Shown here piece after piece: positions 9,265-18,965 of a stretch of 64,000 nt of DNA. Where the stretch lies: positions 5,135,547 to 5,199,546 of the forward strand of contig NZ_CP123897.1 in NCBI RefSeq assembly GCF_029910655.1, in the 5' to 3' direction. Below the pieces are notes generated by a model that ran no database searches, was not told where the DNA came from, and saw only the letters and a list, made by a program, of their open reading frames with translations. Origin of the DNA: Methylomonas sp. UP202. GTDB taxonomy: Bacteria > Pseudomonadota > Gammaproteobacteria > Methylococcales > Methylomonadaceae. The position numbers and the translations under genes were made by a program. Position 1 is the first letter of the stretch; every line of letters starts with the position of its first letter.

Positions 9265-9588
9265 CTAGTCCAGACTTAACGTCTCTAGTCTGACTCGCGC
9301 CGCTTTACCGAACTCGCTGTCCGCTTCATCGACGGCAATTCGTTGCAGTACGGTGCGACTCGGGTTTTCCAACAAGGCAATCGCTCTTAACCTGACCGAG
9401 GCGTGATGCGCCCGCAACGCGGCCAGCTCGGTCAGATAGGCGTTGCCGCGGCCCACCAGTTTTAGAATCACCCGTTCGGGATCTTCGGTCATCAGGTCGC
9501 GGACCAATTCGCCGTATTGTTCCTGCAAGCGAATCAGCTCGCGGCGGTCGAGTTTTTTCGGTTCGGTCGGATCGTCGCGACAGGCCAT
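9265..9588 (-). CDS. conserved small protein of unknown function
   Basis: A 107-residue protein when started at the ATG of MACRDDPTEPKK (9588). The frame is open to 9720, but that extension is Arg-rich, low-quality sequence overlapping the transporter gene upstream. The body is helical and charged (KLDRRELIRLQEQYGELVRDLM) with repeated short helices resembling HEAT-like pieces (SVRLRAIALLENPSRTVLQRIA). No signal peptide or membrane segment. Downstream of the AI-2E transporter gene on the same strand with an 82-bp gap. Function unknown. Confidence 0.6.
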   Translation of the reverse strand: MACRDDPTEPKKLDRRELIRLQEQYGELVRDLMTEDPERVILKLVGRGNAYLTELAALRAHHASVRLRAIALLENPSRTVLQRIAVDEADSEFGKAARVRLETLSLD

Positions 9589-9670
9589 GGGCGTCGTCTT
9601 TTGGCAAACAGGTCGAATGGATATGCAAGCGCGATTGTAGAGGGCCGACGCCGATCTGAACAGCCGCGGC

Positions 9671-10768
9671 TTAAGCCTGGTCGTCTCCAGCCTCGCGAGG
9701 CGGCTTGTCGGATTCGGCAAGCGTTTCCTGTTCGGTGCGGATCAACCAATCCAGCAACAACGCATAACTGGTGGCCAATAGCGTCGGCCCCAGAAAAACC
9801 CCGATAAAGCCGAATGCCAACAAACCGCCGAAGATGCCGAACACGATCAAAACAAACGGCAGTTCGACATCTCGACTGATCAGTAGCGGCCGCAACCAGT
9901 TATCGATGGTACCGACAAAGGCCAAAAACCAGACCGCGATAAAGACCGCCCAGCCGGTTTCGCCTTCCGCCAATAGCCATAACGAGATCGGCAGCCAAAC
10001 CACGGTGCCGGCGGCCGGGATGATCATCAAAAAAAACGCGAACACGCCCAACACGAAGGCATAAGGCACGCCGGCGATGACAAAGCCGAGCATCGAAGCC
10101 AGCGCTTGTACCAGCGCGGTGCCGAGTATGCCGTAGACCACGGCCAGCAAACTGGTCCTGACGATGTGCAGAATCCGTTGGGTGCGCTCGCCGGCCAAAC
10201 GCTCGACCGCGATCACCACGTGGCCGGCGACATGCTCGCCGTCGCGGTAGAAGAAAAACAACACCAGGATGCTCAGACCCAGATGCATCAACTCGCCGGC
10301 CAGACCGATGCTCTGTTGCAACAGCCAGCCGCCGGCCCCAAGGGCGTATTGGCGGGCAAAATTGACGAGACGACTGGAGTCTTCCCCAAAAGCCAGCCAG
10401 CTATCGGCCGCACTGTCGCCGATCAACGGCAAGCCGCGCAGCCAGACCGGCGGCGCCGGCCATTCGTGAGGGCTTTGATTAAGCCATTGCAGCATCCGAT
10501 TGATGTCGTCGGTAAATGTAAAACCCGCGGCGGCAAACGGCGTCAGCAGCAGCGCCCCTATCGGCAACACCATCGCCATCGCGGCGCGGTTGGCGCTCAA
10601 ATTCCAAGCCCGCAAACGGCTGTACAGCGGCCAGGTCACGTAACAGAGGATAGCCGCCCACAACAGGTCGAAGAAAAACGGCCGCAACACTTGATAGCAG
10701 GCGAACAACAACAGACAGAACGCGGCCAGACTGGCCAGTTTTTCGTAGCGGGAAGTGGGCGGAAGCAT
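9671..10768 (-). CDS. AI-2E family (PerM/DUF20) membrane transporter
   Basis: A 365-residue inner-membrane protein with about seven to eight hydrophobic segments: two near the N-terminus (LASLAAFCLLLFACYQVL and the next), one near 60-80, one near 170, and a dense C-terminal group (200-345) containing the family-typical GVPYAFVLGVFAFFLMIIPAAG and GGLLAFGFIGVFLGPTLLA. The family includes YdiK, PerM and TqsA; substrates range from AI-2 to ions, so the family name should not be read as proof of signal export. It is divergent from moaB. Confidence 0.85.
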   Translation of the reverse strand: MLPPTSRYEKLASLAAFCLLLFACYQVLRPFFFDLLWAAILCYVTWPLYSRLRAWNLSANRAAMAMVLPIGALLLTPFAAAGFTFTDDINRMLQWLNQSPHEWPAPPVWLRGLPLIGDSAADSWLAFGEDSSRLVNFARQYALGAGGWLLQQSIGLAGELMHLGLSILVLFFFYRDGEHVAGHVVIAVERLAGERTQRILHIVRTSLLAVVYGILGTALVQALASMLGFVIAGVPYAFVLGVFAFFLMIIPAAGTVVWLPISLWLLAEGETGWAVFIAVWFLAFVGTIDNWLRPLLISRDVELPFVLIVFGIFGGLLAFGFIGVFLGPTLLATSYALLLDWLIRTEQETLAESDKPPREAGDDQA

Positions 10769-10936
10769 GGCGGACTCGGATGCGGCGAGGGCATGGAAGG
10801 GCCGTCAATCGGCGGAATCGACAGCATAGCCGATTTTGAGGTCCGGGCATTCGCCAAATGCACACGGGAACGTCGCTTGCAGTGCCGGCGCGGGTTTCTT
10901 AGAATGCGGGACCATTGCCAATCCGGAGCAGGCGCC

Positions 10937-11458
10937 GTGACCGACAGCAGAGCATTCATTCCAATCAATATCGCGATATTGACCGTGTCCGACACCCGCA
11001 CCGAAGCGGACGACGTGTCCGGCAAAACCTTGGTCGACGGCTTGCTGGCCGCCGGCCACAAACTTCACGAGAAACGCATCGTCCCCGACGACATTTATCA
11101 AATCCGCGCGGCGATCAGCCACTGGATCGCGGATGCCGACGTCAACGCCGTGATTACCACCGGCGGTACCGGCATCACCGGCCGCGACGGTACGCCGGAA
11201 GCGGTCAAGCCGCTGCTGGACAAGGTCTTGGACGGTTTCGGCGAAGTGTTCCGAATGATTTCCTATCAGGACATCAAAAGCTCGACGGTACAATCGCGGG
11301 CACTGGCCGGCGTTGCCAACGCCACTTACATTTTTTGCGTGCCCGGCTCGTCCGGCGCCTGCCGTACCGCTTGGGACGCACTGATCAAAGACCAACTGGA
11401 TTACCGCACCAAACCCTGCAATCTGGTGCAATTGATGCCAAGGCTGTTGGAGAAATGA
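10937..11458 (+). CDS. moaB: molybdenum cofactor biosynthesis protein MoaB
   Basis: MoaB/MogA-fold protein implicated in adenylylation of molybdopterin during Moco synthesis. The motif TTGGTGITGRDGTPEAV is the molybdopterin-binding loop, followed by GFGEVFRMISYQDI and PGSSGACRTAWD, matching MoaB rather than MogA. The start is the GTG at 10937 behind a GGAGCAGG ribosome site; no ATG lies before the conserved core. The frame is open far upstream (to 10106), but that part is the antisense shadow of the transporter gene. The product is 173 residues, normal for the family. moaA is at 39 kb, not adjacent. The stop overlaps the next start (ATGA). Confidence 0.93.
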   Translation: MTDSRAFIPINIAILTVSDTRTEADDVSGKTLVDGLLAAGHKLHEKRIVPDDIYQIRAAISHWIADADVNAVITTGGTGITGRDGTPEAVKPLLDKVLDGFGEVFRMISYQDIKSSTVQSRALAGVANATYIFCVPGSSGACRTAWDALIKDQLDYRTKPCNLVQLMPRLLEK

Positions 11459-11835
11459 ACCAACGCCGGTTTTTGTTTTACGCGGCGATTTGCGGTTTCC
11501 TCGGCGTCGGCCTGGGCGCGTTCGGCGCGCACGGGCTGAAAAACGTTTTGTCCGAACACGGCTTGGACATCTACAAGACGGCGGTAAGCTATCAAATGTG
11601 GCATACGCTGGCCTTGGCGCTGGTCGGTGTGATGCCGGAACACCGCTATTTGCGCTGGGCGGGCTGGAGCTTATTGATCGGCATCGTTTTGTTTTCCGGC
11701 AGTTTGTATCTGTTGGCGATTTTTAATCTAAGCTGGTTGGGCATGATTACGCCGTTCGGCGGCGTCGCGTTTTTACTGGCTTGGGCGGCCATCGCCAAAG
11801 CAGCACTACAATACTCTGGAGGTTCCGATGGATAA
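11455..11835 (+). CDS. DUF423 small membrane protein
   Basis: A 126-residue membrane protein with four predicted transmembrane helices. Its opening FLFYAAICGFLGVGLGAFGAHGLK is the DUF423 hallmark, with the conserved GAFGAHGL motif. E. coli YgdD is of this family; function is not established. The start overlaps the moaB stop as ATGA, and the gene's end overlaps the next start by 8 bp, so the three are probably translated from one message. Confidence 0.88.
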   Translation: MNQRRFLFYAAICGFLGVGLGAFGAHGLKNVLSEHGLDIYKTAVSYQMWHTLALALVGVMPEHRYLRWAGWSLLIGIVLFSGSLYLLAIFNLSWLGMITPFGGVAFLLAWAAIAKAALQYSGGSDG

Positions 11836-12373
11836 ACCGCCCGTTCGCCCCAGCGCGCCCGCGCCGGCGCCCGCGCCCCGCACCAGCGGCGGCCGAAATT
11901 TCCGAGATAGCGACGGCGAAGTCAAATTGCCGCCGCCGGTAGAGGACGCGATGATCAAAATCTTGCACGCGGTGATCCATTTCGCGGTGCGCATCCTCGC
12001 GGTGTTGATGGTTTTGGTAATACTTTGGGGCGTCGCCGACGTCGCCTACGTAATGTTTCAAAAACTGGTCGAAGCGCCGTTCATGATGCTGACCGTCTCC
12101 GACATTCTGGTGATTTTCGGCTCGTTCATGGCTGTGCTGATCGCGATTGAAATCTTCGTCAACATCACCGTTTACATCAAACACGACGCATTGCCGATCA
12201 AAATGGTGATCGCTACCGCGTTGATGGCCGTGGCCAGGAAGGTCATCATGCTGGACTTCAAGGAACTCGAATGGCATTACATCGTCGCGATCGCGACGGT
12301 GATCCTGGCCCTGGGCTTGACCTATTGGCTGATTTCTCCTAAACCCCAACCGGTGAAAACCGACGACCGATAA
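11828..12373 (+). CDS. PsiE-like (phosphate-starvation-inducible family) membrane protein
   Basis: A 181-residue inner-membrane protein. The first 40 residues are a Pro/Ala-rich cytosolic tail (APAPAPAPRTSGG), then four hydrophobic segments (ILAVLMVLVILWGVADVAYV, DILVIFGSFMAVLIAIEIFV, IKMVIATALMAVARKVIM, and YIVAIATVILALGLTYWLI). This layout and the IEIFVNITVYIKHD stretch match the PsiE family, whose biochemical role is unknown. It overlaps the DUF423 gene by 8 bp and is followed by pepN after 2 bp. Confidence 0.8.
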   Translation: MDKPPVRPSAPAPAPAPRTSGGRNFRDSDGEVKLPPPVEDAMIKILHAVIHFAVRILAVLMVLVILWGVADVAYVMFQKLVEAPFMMLTVSDILVIFGSFMAVLIAIEIFVNITVYIKHDALPIKMVIATALMAVARKVIMLDFKELEWHYIVAIATVILALGLTYWLISPKPQPVKTDDR

Positions 12374-12375
12374 GC

Positions 12376-15012
12376 ATGCGCGACGCCACCCCGCAAACCG
12401 TTTACCTGAAAGACTACACCCCGCCGGACTATTTGATCGATCAGGTCGAATTGGTTTTCGAGCTGGACGAACAACGCACCCTGGTTCGCGCCGGCCTCGA
12501 CGTTCGGCGCAACCCAGACAGCCGGAGCGCGAGCGAGGCGCTGACGCTGTTCGGCGAAGAGCTGCTATTGGTCGGTATCTCGCTGGACGGCCAAGCGCTG
12601 GCCGCCGGCGACTACACGCTGAGCGACGAAGCGCTGACGATACACCGGGTGCCCGGCGATCGGCCGTTTCGAATCGACATCGAAAACATCATCGATCCGC
12701 AAGCCAACACCGCGCTGGAAGGCCTGTATTTATCCAGCAGCATGTTGTGTACCCAATGCGAAGCGCAGGGATTCCGCAAGATCACCTGGTTTCTGGACCG
12801 ACCGGACGTGATGAGCCGTTTTACCACCAAGCTGATCGCCGACAAGACCCAGTATCCGGTGCTGCTGTCCAACGGCAACAAAATCGGCGCCGGCAATCTG
12901 GATGGCGGCCGGCATTGGGTGGCTTGGCAAGACCCCTTCGCCAAACCCTGCTATTTGTTCGCGCTGGTCGCCGGACAACTGGAATACGTGGCCGACGAAT
13001 TTACGACGGTGAGCGGCCGGCGCATCGCGCTGGAAATCTTCGTCGAAGCTCATAACGTCGACAAATGCGGCCATGCGATGCAATCGCTGAAAAACGCGAT
13101 GCGCTGGGACGAGGAGACCTACGGCCTGGAATACGATCTGGATTTGTACATGATCGTCGCGGTCGACCATTTCAATATGGGGGCGATGGAAAACAAGGGC
13201 CTGAACGTGTTCAACACCAAGTTCGTGCTGGCCCGGCCGGATACCGCGACCGATAGCGATTACGAACACATCGAGGGCGTGATCGGCCACGAGTATTTCC
13301 ACAATTGGTCCGGGAACCGGGTGACCTGCCGCGACTGGTTTCAGTTAAGCCTGAAGGAAGGCTTCACGGTGTTCCGCGACCAGCAATTCAGCGGCGACCG
13401 CTCGTCGCCGGCGGTCAAGCGCATCGAAGACGTCAATATGTTGCGCACCCGTCAGTTCGCCGAGGACGCCGGCCCGCTGGCCCATCCGATCCGGCCGGAA
13501 GCCTATATCGAAATCAACAATTTCTACACGCTGACCGTTTACGAAAAAGGCGCGGAAGTGGTGCGGATGCTGCACACCCTGCTGGGCGCGGCCGGATTTC
13601 GCCAGGGCTGCGACCTGTATTTCAAGCGCCACGACGGCCAAGCGGTGACTTGCGAGGATTTCGTCAAGGCGATGGAAGACGCCAACGGCGTCGAGCTGAC
13701 CCAATTCCGCCGCTGGTATTCGCAAGCAGGCACGCCGGTGTTGCAAGTCGAGCAAGCGTTCGACGCCGGCCAGTTGACGTTGACCGTCAAGCAAAGCTGT
13801 CCGCCGTCGCCGAATCAACCGGAAAAATTGCCGCTGCACGTGCCGATCAAGCTGGGCTTGCTGGCGGCGGACGGTAGTCCGGCCCACTTCCGTTACCAAG
13901 GCGAATTTCGCGAAGAAGCGACCGTGAGCCTGACCGAAGCCGAACAACGCTTTGTGTTCGAGAGCTTGACCGAAAAGCCGATCGTCTCGCTGCTGCGCGG
14001 CTTCTCCGCGCCGGTCACCTTGAAGATCGACCGAGACCCGGAAGAACTGGCGTTTTTGCTCAGTTACGACAGCGACACCTTCAACCGCTGGGAAGCCGGC
14101 CAGCAGTTGGTTTCGCGGATTATTTTCGGATTGATCGCCGATATTCAGGCCGGCCGGACGCTGACGGCCAACCCGGTGTTGACCGAGGCATTCCGAGCGA
14201 TTCTGGCCGACGCCGGCGCCGATCTGTCCTACCGCGCCCTGTTGCTGAGTCTGCCTGACGAAGGTTATTTGGGCGGCCAGATGGCCGTGGTCGATGTCGA
14301 AGCCATCCACCAAGCCCGCGAATTCGTGCGTCTGTCGCTGGCCACCGCGCTATCCGCCGAATTCCAACGCGTGTACGCCGAACACCATCAGGACGAGTCG
14401 GGCTGTTTCGATGCCTCGGCAGTCGGACGGCGTCGCCTGAAAAACGCCTGCCTGAGCTATCTGACCGCGCTGGAAAAGCCGGATAGTTACGCTCTGGCCG
14501 AAACCCAGTTCCGTAGCGCCCGCAACATGACCGACCAGATTGCGGCGCTGTCGGCGGTCGTCAACAGCCGCAATCCGGCCAAGGCCGATTGTCTGGACAG
14601 TTTTTACCGGCAATGGCAACGCGAGGCGCTGGTCGTCGACAAATGGTTTACCTTGCAAGCCACCTGTCATATGCCCGAGACCTTCGCCACCGTGCAAAGC
14701 TTGATGCAACATCCGGCCTTCGATATGAAAACGCCCAACCGGGTGCGCTCGCTGGTCGGCGCGTTCAGCCAATCCAATCCGCTGCACTTCCATGCCAAAA
14801 ACGGCGCCGGCTACCGGTTTTTGGCGGATCGCGTCATTGAGTTGAATACCTTGAATCCGCAAATCGCCGCGCGGATGGTCGGCGGCTTTGCCCAATGGCG
14901 GCGTTACGATACCGACAGACAGGCATTGATGACACGCGAATTACGGCGCATCGTCGAAACCGAGCATCTGTCCAAGGACGTTTACGAAATTGCCAGCAAG
15001 AGTTTGGCGTAG
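12376..15012 (+). CDS. pepN: aminopeptidase N (M1 family)
   Basis: Cytosolic zinc aminopeptidase that removes N-terminal residues from peptides. At 878 residues it matches proteobacterial PepN (about 870-885). The substrate-binding motif GAMEN is near residue 270 and the zinc site HEYFHNW near 304-310, with the third ligand Glu in LKEGFTVF about 20 residues later; all catalytic elements are intact. The N-terminal LKDYTPPDYLIDQVELVFEL is family-typical. It is last in the moaB-DUF423-psiE-pepN run. Confidence 0.97.
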   Translation: MRDATPQTVYLKDYTPPDYLIDQVELVFELDEQRTLVRAGLDVRRNPDSRSASEALTLFGEELLLVGISLDGQALAAGDYTLSDEALTIHRVPGDRPFRIDIENIIDPQANTALEGLYLSSSMLCTQCEAQGFRKITWFLDRPDVMSRFTTKLIADKTQYPVLLSNGNKIGAGNLDGGRHWVAWQDPFAKPCYLFALVAGQLEYVADEFTTVSGRRIALEIFVEAHNVDKCGHAMQSLKNAMRWDEETYGLEYDLDLYMIVAVDHFNMGAMENKGLNVFNTKFVLARPDTATDSDYEHIEGVIGHEYFHNWSGNRVTCRDWFQLSLKEGFTVFRDQQFSGDRSSPAVKRIEDVNMLRTRQFAEDAGPLAHPIRPEAYIEINNFYTLTVYEKGAEVVRMLHTLLGAAGFRQGCDLYFKRHDGQAVTCEDFVKAMEDANGVELTQFRRWYSQAGTPVLQVEQAFDAGQLTLTVKQSCPPSPNQPEKLPLHVPIKLGLLAADGSPAHFRYQGEFREEATVSLTEAEQRFVFESLTEKPIVSLLRGFSAPVTLKIDRDPEELAFLLSYDSDTFNRWEAGQQLVSRIIFGLIADIQAGRTLTANPVLTEAFRAILADAGADLSYRALLLSLPDEGYLGGQMAVVDVEAIHQAREFVRLSLATALSAEFQRVYAEHHQDESGCFDASAVGRRRLKNACLSYLTALEKPDSYALAETQFRSARNMTDQIAALSAVVNSRNPAKADCLDSFYRQWQREALVVDKWFTLQATCHMPETFATVQSLMQHPAFDMKTPNRVRSLVGAFSQSNPLHFHAKNGAGYRFLADRVIELNTLNPQIAARMVGGFAQWRRYDTDRQALMTRELRRIVETEHLSKDVYEIASKSLA

Positions 15013-15060
15013 CGGTCTTATTCACGTAAACTAATCGGCAATTACTCACGGTTTTCAGGC

Positions 15061-15654
15061 ATGAACCCACGCACCGCCCAGGTCGAGCGCAACACGCTCG
15101 AAACCCAGATCACAGTCGCCGTCAATCTCGACGGAAACGGCAAGACCTCATTCCGGACCGGATTGCCGTTTTTGGATCACATGCTGGATCAGGTAGCCAG
15201 ACACGGCTTGATAGACCTCGACATCGCATCTCACGGCGACTTGCACATCGACGCCCATCACAGCGTCGAAGATATCGGTATCACCTTGGGCCAAGCCTTC
15301 GCCCAGGCCCTGGGCGACAAGAAAGGCATTTTCCGCTATGGCCACGCGTACTGCCCGTTGGACGAATCGCTATCGCGCGTCGTCGTCGACTTTTCCGGCC
15401 GGCCCGGCCTGTTTTACGAAGTCGAGTTCAAGCGGGCGCTGATCGGCAGCTTCGACGTCGATTTGCTCAAGGAGTTTTTCCAGGGATTCGTCAATCATGC
15501 CGGTGTCACTTTACACATCGACAACCTTAAAGGCGGCAACGCCCACCATATTGCCGAGACCGTGTTCAAGGCATTCGGCCGCGCGATCAGAATGGCGATC
15601 AGCCACGACGAGCGCATGGCCGGCATCATGCCCTCCACCAAAGGCAGTCTATAA
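15061..15654 (+). CDS. hisB: imidazoleglycerol-phosphate dehydratase
   Basis: Dehydrates imidazole glycerol phosphate to imidazole acetol phosphate, the sixth step of histidine synthesis. The 197-residue protein is the monofunctional form, without the phosphatase domain fused in E. coli HisB. Mn-binding motifs are intact: [31 protein letters not shown], and [17 protein letters not shown] near the C-terminus. First gene of the his segment here; hisH follows after 46 bp. Confidence 0.97.
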   Translation: MNPRTAQVERNTLETQITVAVNLDGNGKTSFRTGLPFLDHMLDQVARHGLIDLDIASHGDLHIDAHHSVEDIGITLGQAFAQALGDKKGIFRYGHAYCPLDESLSRVVVDFSGRPGLFYEVEFKRALIGSFDVDLLKEFFQGFVNHAGVTLHIDNLKGGNAHHIAETVFKAFGRAIRMAISHDERMAGIMPSTKGSL

Positions 15655-15700
15655 TTCCGGCTTTCTCAGTCCAACCCGACCCCAAAACCTGTATCACATT

Positions 15701-16342
15701 ATGTCGACAGTTGCCGTTATCGACTACGGAATGGGTAATCTGCATTCCATCGCCAAAGCGCTTCAGCATGCCGAACCGGCGACCGAGATTCGGGTGACCG
15801 CCGACCCGGCGATCATTACCGATGCCGACCGCGTCGTATTTCCAGGCGTTGGAGCCATTCGCGATTGCATGCAAGCCTTGAAAACCAGCGGTCTGGCCGA
15901 TGTGATAGCCAGCGCGGCGGCCGAGAAGCCTCTGCTGGGTATTTGCCTGGGTATGCAAGCCTTGCTGACCGATAGCGAGGAAAATGATGGCGTGGCCTGC
16001 TTGGATGTGATTCAGGGTCGTGTTCGCCGTTTTGCCGACCATTTAACCGACGGTGCCGGCCAAGTGCTGAAAATTCCGCATATGGGCTGGAACCGAGTCC
16101 GCCAGCAGCCGCATCCACTTTGGGAAAGCATCCCGCAAGACAGCCGGTTTTATTTCGTTCACAGCTACTTTGCCGTACCCGACGTCTCCGAGCGGACGGC
16201 GGCAACGGCCGATTACCCGACTCCGTTCGCCTGCGCGTTGGCCCAGGACCGGATATTCGCCGTGCAATTTCACCCGGAAAAAAGCCAGACCGTCGGCCTG
16301 CAATTGTTGCAAAACTTTTTGCATTGGGACGGAACCGCCTAA
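15701..16342 (+). CDS. hisH: imidazole glycerol phosphate synthase, glutaminase subunit
   Basis: Class I glutamine amidotransferase subunit that supplies ammonia to HisF. The start is the ATG at 15701 (MSTVAVIDYGMGNLHSI), giving 213 residues; the frame is open upstream but that part lies within hisB. The nucleophile Cys is in LLGICLGMQALL and the His-Glu pair in VQFHPEKSQ, so the triad is complete. It lies between hisB and hisA, with a 54-bp gap to hisA. Confidence 0.97.
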   Translation: MSTVAVIDYGMGNLHSIAKALQHAEPATEIRVTADPAIITDADRVVFPGVGAIRDCMQALKTSGLADVIASAAAEKPLLGICLGMQALLTDSEENDGVACLDVIQGRVRRFADHLTDGAGQVLKIPHMGWNRVRQQPHPLWESIPQDSRFYFVHSYFAVPDVSERTAATADYPTPFACALAQDRIFAVQFHPEKSQTVGLQLLQNFLHWDGTA

Positions 16343-16396
16343 TTTCCAGCCTCGATGTAACTACAGACCCAGTGATTTAACCTCCGAGATTGAACT

Positions 16397-17143
16397 ATGT
16401 TGCTGATACCCGCAATTGACTTGAAAGAAGGGAAGTGTGTGCGTTTGCGTCAAGGTCGTATGGAAGACGACACCGTATTTTCGGAAGACCCGGTCGCGGT
16501 GGCCGGACGCTGGGTAGAAGCCGGCGCCAAACGCTTGCATTTGGTGGATCTGGACGGCGCCTTCGCCGGCCGGCCGAAAAATGCCGAAATCATCCACGCC
16601 ATCGTCGAAGCCTATCCGGAGGTGCCGGTGCAAATCGGCGGCGGCATCCGCGACGAAGACACGATTCAAGCCTATCTGGAAGCCGGCGTGCAATACGTCA
16701 TCATCGGCACCAAGGCGGTCAGCGAGCCGCACTTCGTCCGCGACGTCGCGATCGAGTTTCCGGGACATATCATCATAGGCCTCGACGCCAAGGACGGCCG
16801 GGTCGCGATCGACGGCTGGTCGAAGCTGTCGCGGCACGATGTCATCGACCTGGCGCAAAAATTCGAAGCCAACGGTGTCTCGGCGATCATTTATACCGAT
16901 ATTTCCCGCGACGGCATGATGCAAGGCGTTAATGTCGAAGCCACCGCGAAACTAGCTCGCGCCGTGAATATCCCGATCATCGCCTCCGGCGGCATTACCA
17001 ATCTGGACGATATTCGCGCGCTCGGCGAGGTGGCTCACGAAGGCATCATGGGTGCGATCACCGGTCGAGCGATTTACGAAGGCACGTTGGATTTCGCCGA
17101 AGGCGAGAAACTGGCCGAATCCTTCAGTGGCGCCGATCTTTAA
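16397..17143 (+). CDS. hisA: ProFAR isomerase (1-(5-phosphoribosyl)-5-[(5-phosphoribosylamino)methylideneamino]imidazole-4-carboxamide isomerase)
   Basis: Amadori isomerase, fourth step of histidine synthesis; a TIM barrel of 248 residues. The catalytic Asp near the N-terminus is in [18 protein letters not shown], and the second Asp is in [12 protein letters not shown]. Phosphate-binding segments VQIGGGIRD and IIASGGITN are present. Followed by hisF after 10 bp. Confidence 0.97.
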   Translation: MLLIPAIDLKEGKCVRLRQGRMEDDTVFSEDPVAVAGRWVEAGAKRLHLVDLDGAFAGRPKNAEIIHAIVEAYPEVPVQIGGGIRDEDTIQAYLEAGVQYVIIGTKAVSEPHFVRDVAIEFPGHIIIGLDAKDGRVAIDGWSKLSRHDVIDLAQKFEANGVSAIIYTDISRDGMMQGVNVEATAKLARAVNIPIIASGGITNLDDIRALGEVAHEGIMGAITGRAIYEGTLDFAEGEKLAESFSGADL

Positions 17144-17153
17144 TCGAAGCAGC

Positions 17154-17927
17154 ATGAGCCTAGCCAAACGCATCATTCCTTGCCTGGACGTCGATAACGG
17201 CCGTGTCGTCAAGGGCGTCAAATTCGTCGACATCCGCGACGCCGGCGATCCGGTGGAAATCGCCCGCCGCTACGACCGCGAGGGCGCCGACGAAATCACG
17301 TTTCTGGACATTACCGCGACCCACGACGACCGGGCGACGATGGTACACGTGGTCGAACAAGTGGCCGGCGAGGTCTTCATCCCGCTGACGGTCGGCGGCG
17401 GCATTCGCGTCCTGGACGACATTCGCCGCATGTTGAATGCCGGCGCCGACAAAGTCGGCATTAACAGCGCGGCGGTATTCCGGCCGGAATTCGTCAAGGA
17501 AGCGGCGGACAAATTCGGCTCGCAATGCATCGTTGTGGCCATCGACGCCAAAAAAGTCAGTCAGGACGGCGCGGCGGACCGCTGGGAAATCTTCACCCAC
17601 GGCGGCCGCAAACCGACCGGCATCGACGCGGTCGAATGGGCCGTCAAAATGCAAACCTACGGCGCCGGCGAAATCCTGCTGACCAGCATGGACCGCGACG
17701 GCACCAAGTCCGGCTTCGATTTACCGCTGACCCGCGCGATCAGCGAAGCGGTACCGATTCCGGTGATCGCCTCCGGCGGCGTAGGCAACCTCGACCATCT
17801 GGCCGACGGCATTATCGAAGGCAAGGCCGACGCGGTGCTGGCCGCCAGTATCTTCCACTTCGCCGAATACACGATAGAGCAAGCCAAGCGCCACATGCAG
17901 TCGCGCGGCATTGAGGTCAGACTGTGA
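17154..17927 (+). CDS. hisF: imidazole glycerol phosphate synthase, cyclase subunit
   Basis: Partner of HisH; closes the imidazole ring and releases AICAR, which feeds purine synthesis (purC lies 10 kb downstream). TIM barrel of 257 residues from the ATG at 17154 ([19 protein letters not shown]), whose CLDVD holds the first catalytic Asp; the second lies in [23 protein letters not shown] and [14 protein letters not shown] are family motifs. Its stop overlaps the hisI GTG start. Confidence 0.97.
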   Translation: MSLAKRIIPCLDVDNGRVVKGVKFVDIRDAGDPVEIARRYDREGADEITFLDITATHDDRATMVHVVEQVAGEVFIPLTVGGGIRVLDDIRRMLNAGADKVGINSAAVFRPEFVKEAADKFGSQCIVVAIDAKKVSQDGAADRWEIFTHGGRKPTGIDAVEWAVKMQTYGAGEILLTSMDRDGTKSGFDLPLTRAISEAVPIPVIASGGVGNLDHLADGIIEGKADAVLAASIFHFAEYTIEQAKRHMQSRGIEVRL

Positions 17928-18310
17928 GCGGCGCCTGGCTGGACGAAATCGCCTGGACCGAGGACGGCTTGGTACCGGTCATTGCTCAAGACCATCTTAG
18001 CGGCCGAATTTTGATGTTCGCCTGGATGAATCGGGAATCGCTGGCGCTTACCGAACAAGAGGGATTTGCGGTATACTGGTCGCGATCTCGCCAGCGCTTG
18101 TGGCGCAAGGGCGAGGAATCGGGCCACCGGCAGAAAATCCTCGATATCCAACTCGATTGCGACGCAGATGTTGTGTTGATTAAAGTCGAGCAGGAAGGCG
18201 GCATCGCCTGCCACACCGGCCGGGAAAGCTGTTTTTACCGCAGCCTGAAAGACGGCGAATGGCAAGCCGTCGACCCGATCCTGAAAGACCCGAAAACCAT
18301 CTACAAATAA
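17924..18310 (+). CDS. hisI: phosphoribosyl-AMP cyclohydrolase
   Basis: Opens the purine ring of phosphoribosyl-AMP, third step of histidine synthesis. The 128-residue protein is the monofunctional HisI without a fused HisE domain. Zn/Mg-binding residues are visible in [18 protein letters not shown] and [11 protein letters not shown], and the [14 protein letters not shown] segment is typical. Start is the GTG at 17924 overlapping the hisF stop. No hisE follows; the operon segment ends here, just before the tRNA gene. Confidence 0.95.
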   Translation: MSGAWLDEIAWTEDGLVPVIAQDHLSGRILMFAWMNRESLALTEQEGFAVYWSRSRQRLWRKGEESGHRQKILDIQLDCDADVVLIKVEQEGGIACHTGRESCFYRSLKDGEWQAVDPILKDPKTIYK

Positions 18311-18320
18311 CCCATCACAC

Positions 18321-18396
18321 GCCGGCATAGCTCAGCAGGTAGAGCAGCGCACTCGTAACGCGAAGGTCGTAGGTTCGATTCCTATTGCCGGCACCA
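18321..18396 (+). tRNA. tRNA-Thr (anticodon CGT)
   Basis: A 76-nt cloverleaf: acceptor GCCGGCA pairs with TGCCGGC, D-arm GCTC/GAGC, T-loop TTCGATT, and encoded CCA end. The anticodon loop CTCGTAA gives CGT, for ACG codons. It closely resembles the E. coli Thr(CGU) tRNA. The base pair next to the loop is an A-C opposition and position 27-43 is G-A, so the anticodon stem has only three Watson-Crick pairs. Its 3' part (from 18348) is the integration site of the element that follows, and the element restores an intact gene. Confidence 0.95.
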
Positions 18397-18400
18397 TTTA
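18348..18400 (+). repeat. attL, 53-bp direct repeat in the tRNA-Thr 3' half
   Basis: Identical to 27786-27838. It begins in the anticodon stem (CGCACTCGTAACGCG) and ends 4 bp beyond CCA. Here it is part of the complete tRNA gene. Confidence 0.95.
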
Positions 18401-18441
18401 AATCAGTGACTTACACAGAATCGGGAACAGCGGCTAATGCA

Positions 18442-18461
18442 TTTGTCCCAATTTTGTCCCA
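18442..18461 (+). repeat. paired TTTGTCCCA repeats, left end (candidate integrase arm sites)
   Basis: TTTGTCCCA at 18442-18450 and again at 18453-18461, start-to-start 11 bp (one helical turn), 41 bp inside attL. The same pair with the same spacing and orientation is at the right end (27651-27670). Direct repeats of this kind flanking a core site are the usual form of arm-type sites bound by the integrase N-terminal domain. Confidence 0.65.
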
Positions 18462-18562
18462 TTTCAAAATAAAACACAGCAAAAACAGGCAATAAAAAGT
18501 CGGTGTTATCCGGCCATTTTGAATTTGTAAGCACCCAACAGAGCCCCGCTGAAAATGCTTGG

Positions 18563-18963
18563 TTATGCTGCTCTCACTTCATCCAACAAATCCGGGTGAC
18601 GGTCTAACACCTTAAGCAACTTCACCAATGCCAAAGGGGGTTTGGTTTTGCCATTCTCGTAGCGGGAAAAAGCATTGATACCGCCGCCGAAAATCTCTGA
18701 CGCTTCCTTTTGGTCAAGTGCTAACTTTTTGGAACACTGGCAATAAAGCTGGGTTCAACAATCGACGCATTGACCTGCTTGTTGAACTCCATCATCAAAG
18801 CCATGGTGCGCCGGGATTCTTCGGCATCGGTAATCACTTCATCGCAGGCCGGACAAAATTTGCCGGTCACGTCGGGAATCACCGTAGACTCGCCCTTGTA
18901 GGTGTACTCCAAGTCTCGGGTATCTTTCATCAACTCGGCAGCGCCGCAAGACGGACATTTCAT
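18563..18963 (-). pseudogene. mqsA: mqsA antitoxin gene, frameshifted
   Basis: MqsA is the zinc- and DNA-binding antitoxin of MqsR. The N-terminal zinc domain is intact from the ATG at 18963 (MKCPSCGAAELMKDTRD, second Cys pair FCPACDEVI). The frame then meets a stop after VEPSFIASVPKS (at 18721). One base later in frame, the expected HTH domain continues (ALDQKEASEIFGGGINAFSR, then YENGKTKPPLALVKLLKVLD) to a stop at 18563. The break is in a run of five A on the coding strand; six would restore the frame. The truncated 80-residue product could still bind zinc but not DNA. Confidence 0.85.
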
Positions 18964-18965
18964 AA

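Noticed and set aside
10106..10936. Upstream extension of the moaB frame
   Set aside because: Lies antisense to the AI-2E transporter gene; MoaB similarity begins only after the GTG at 10937.
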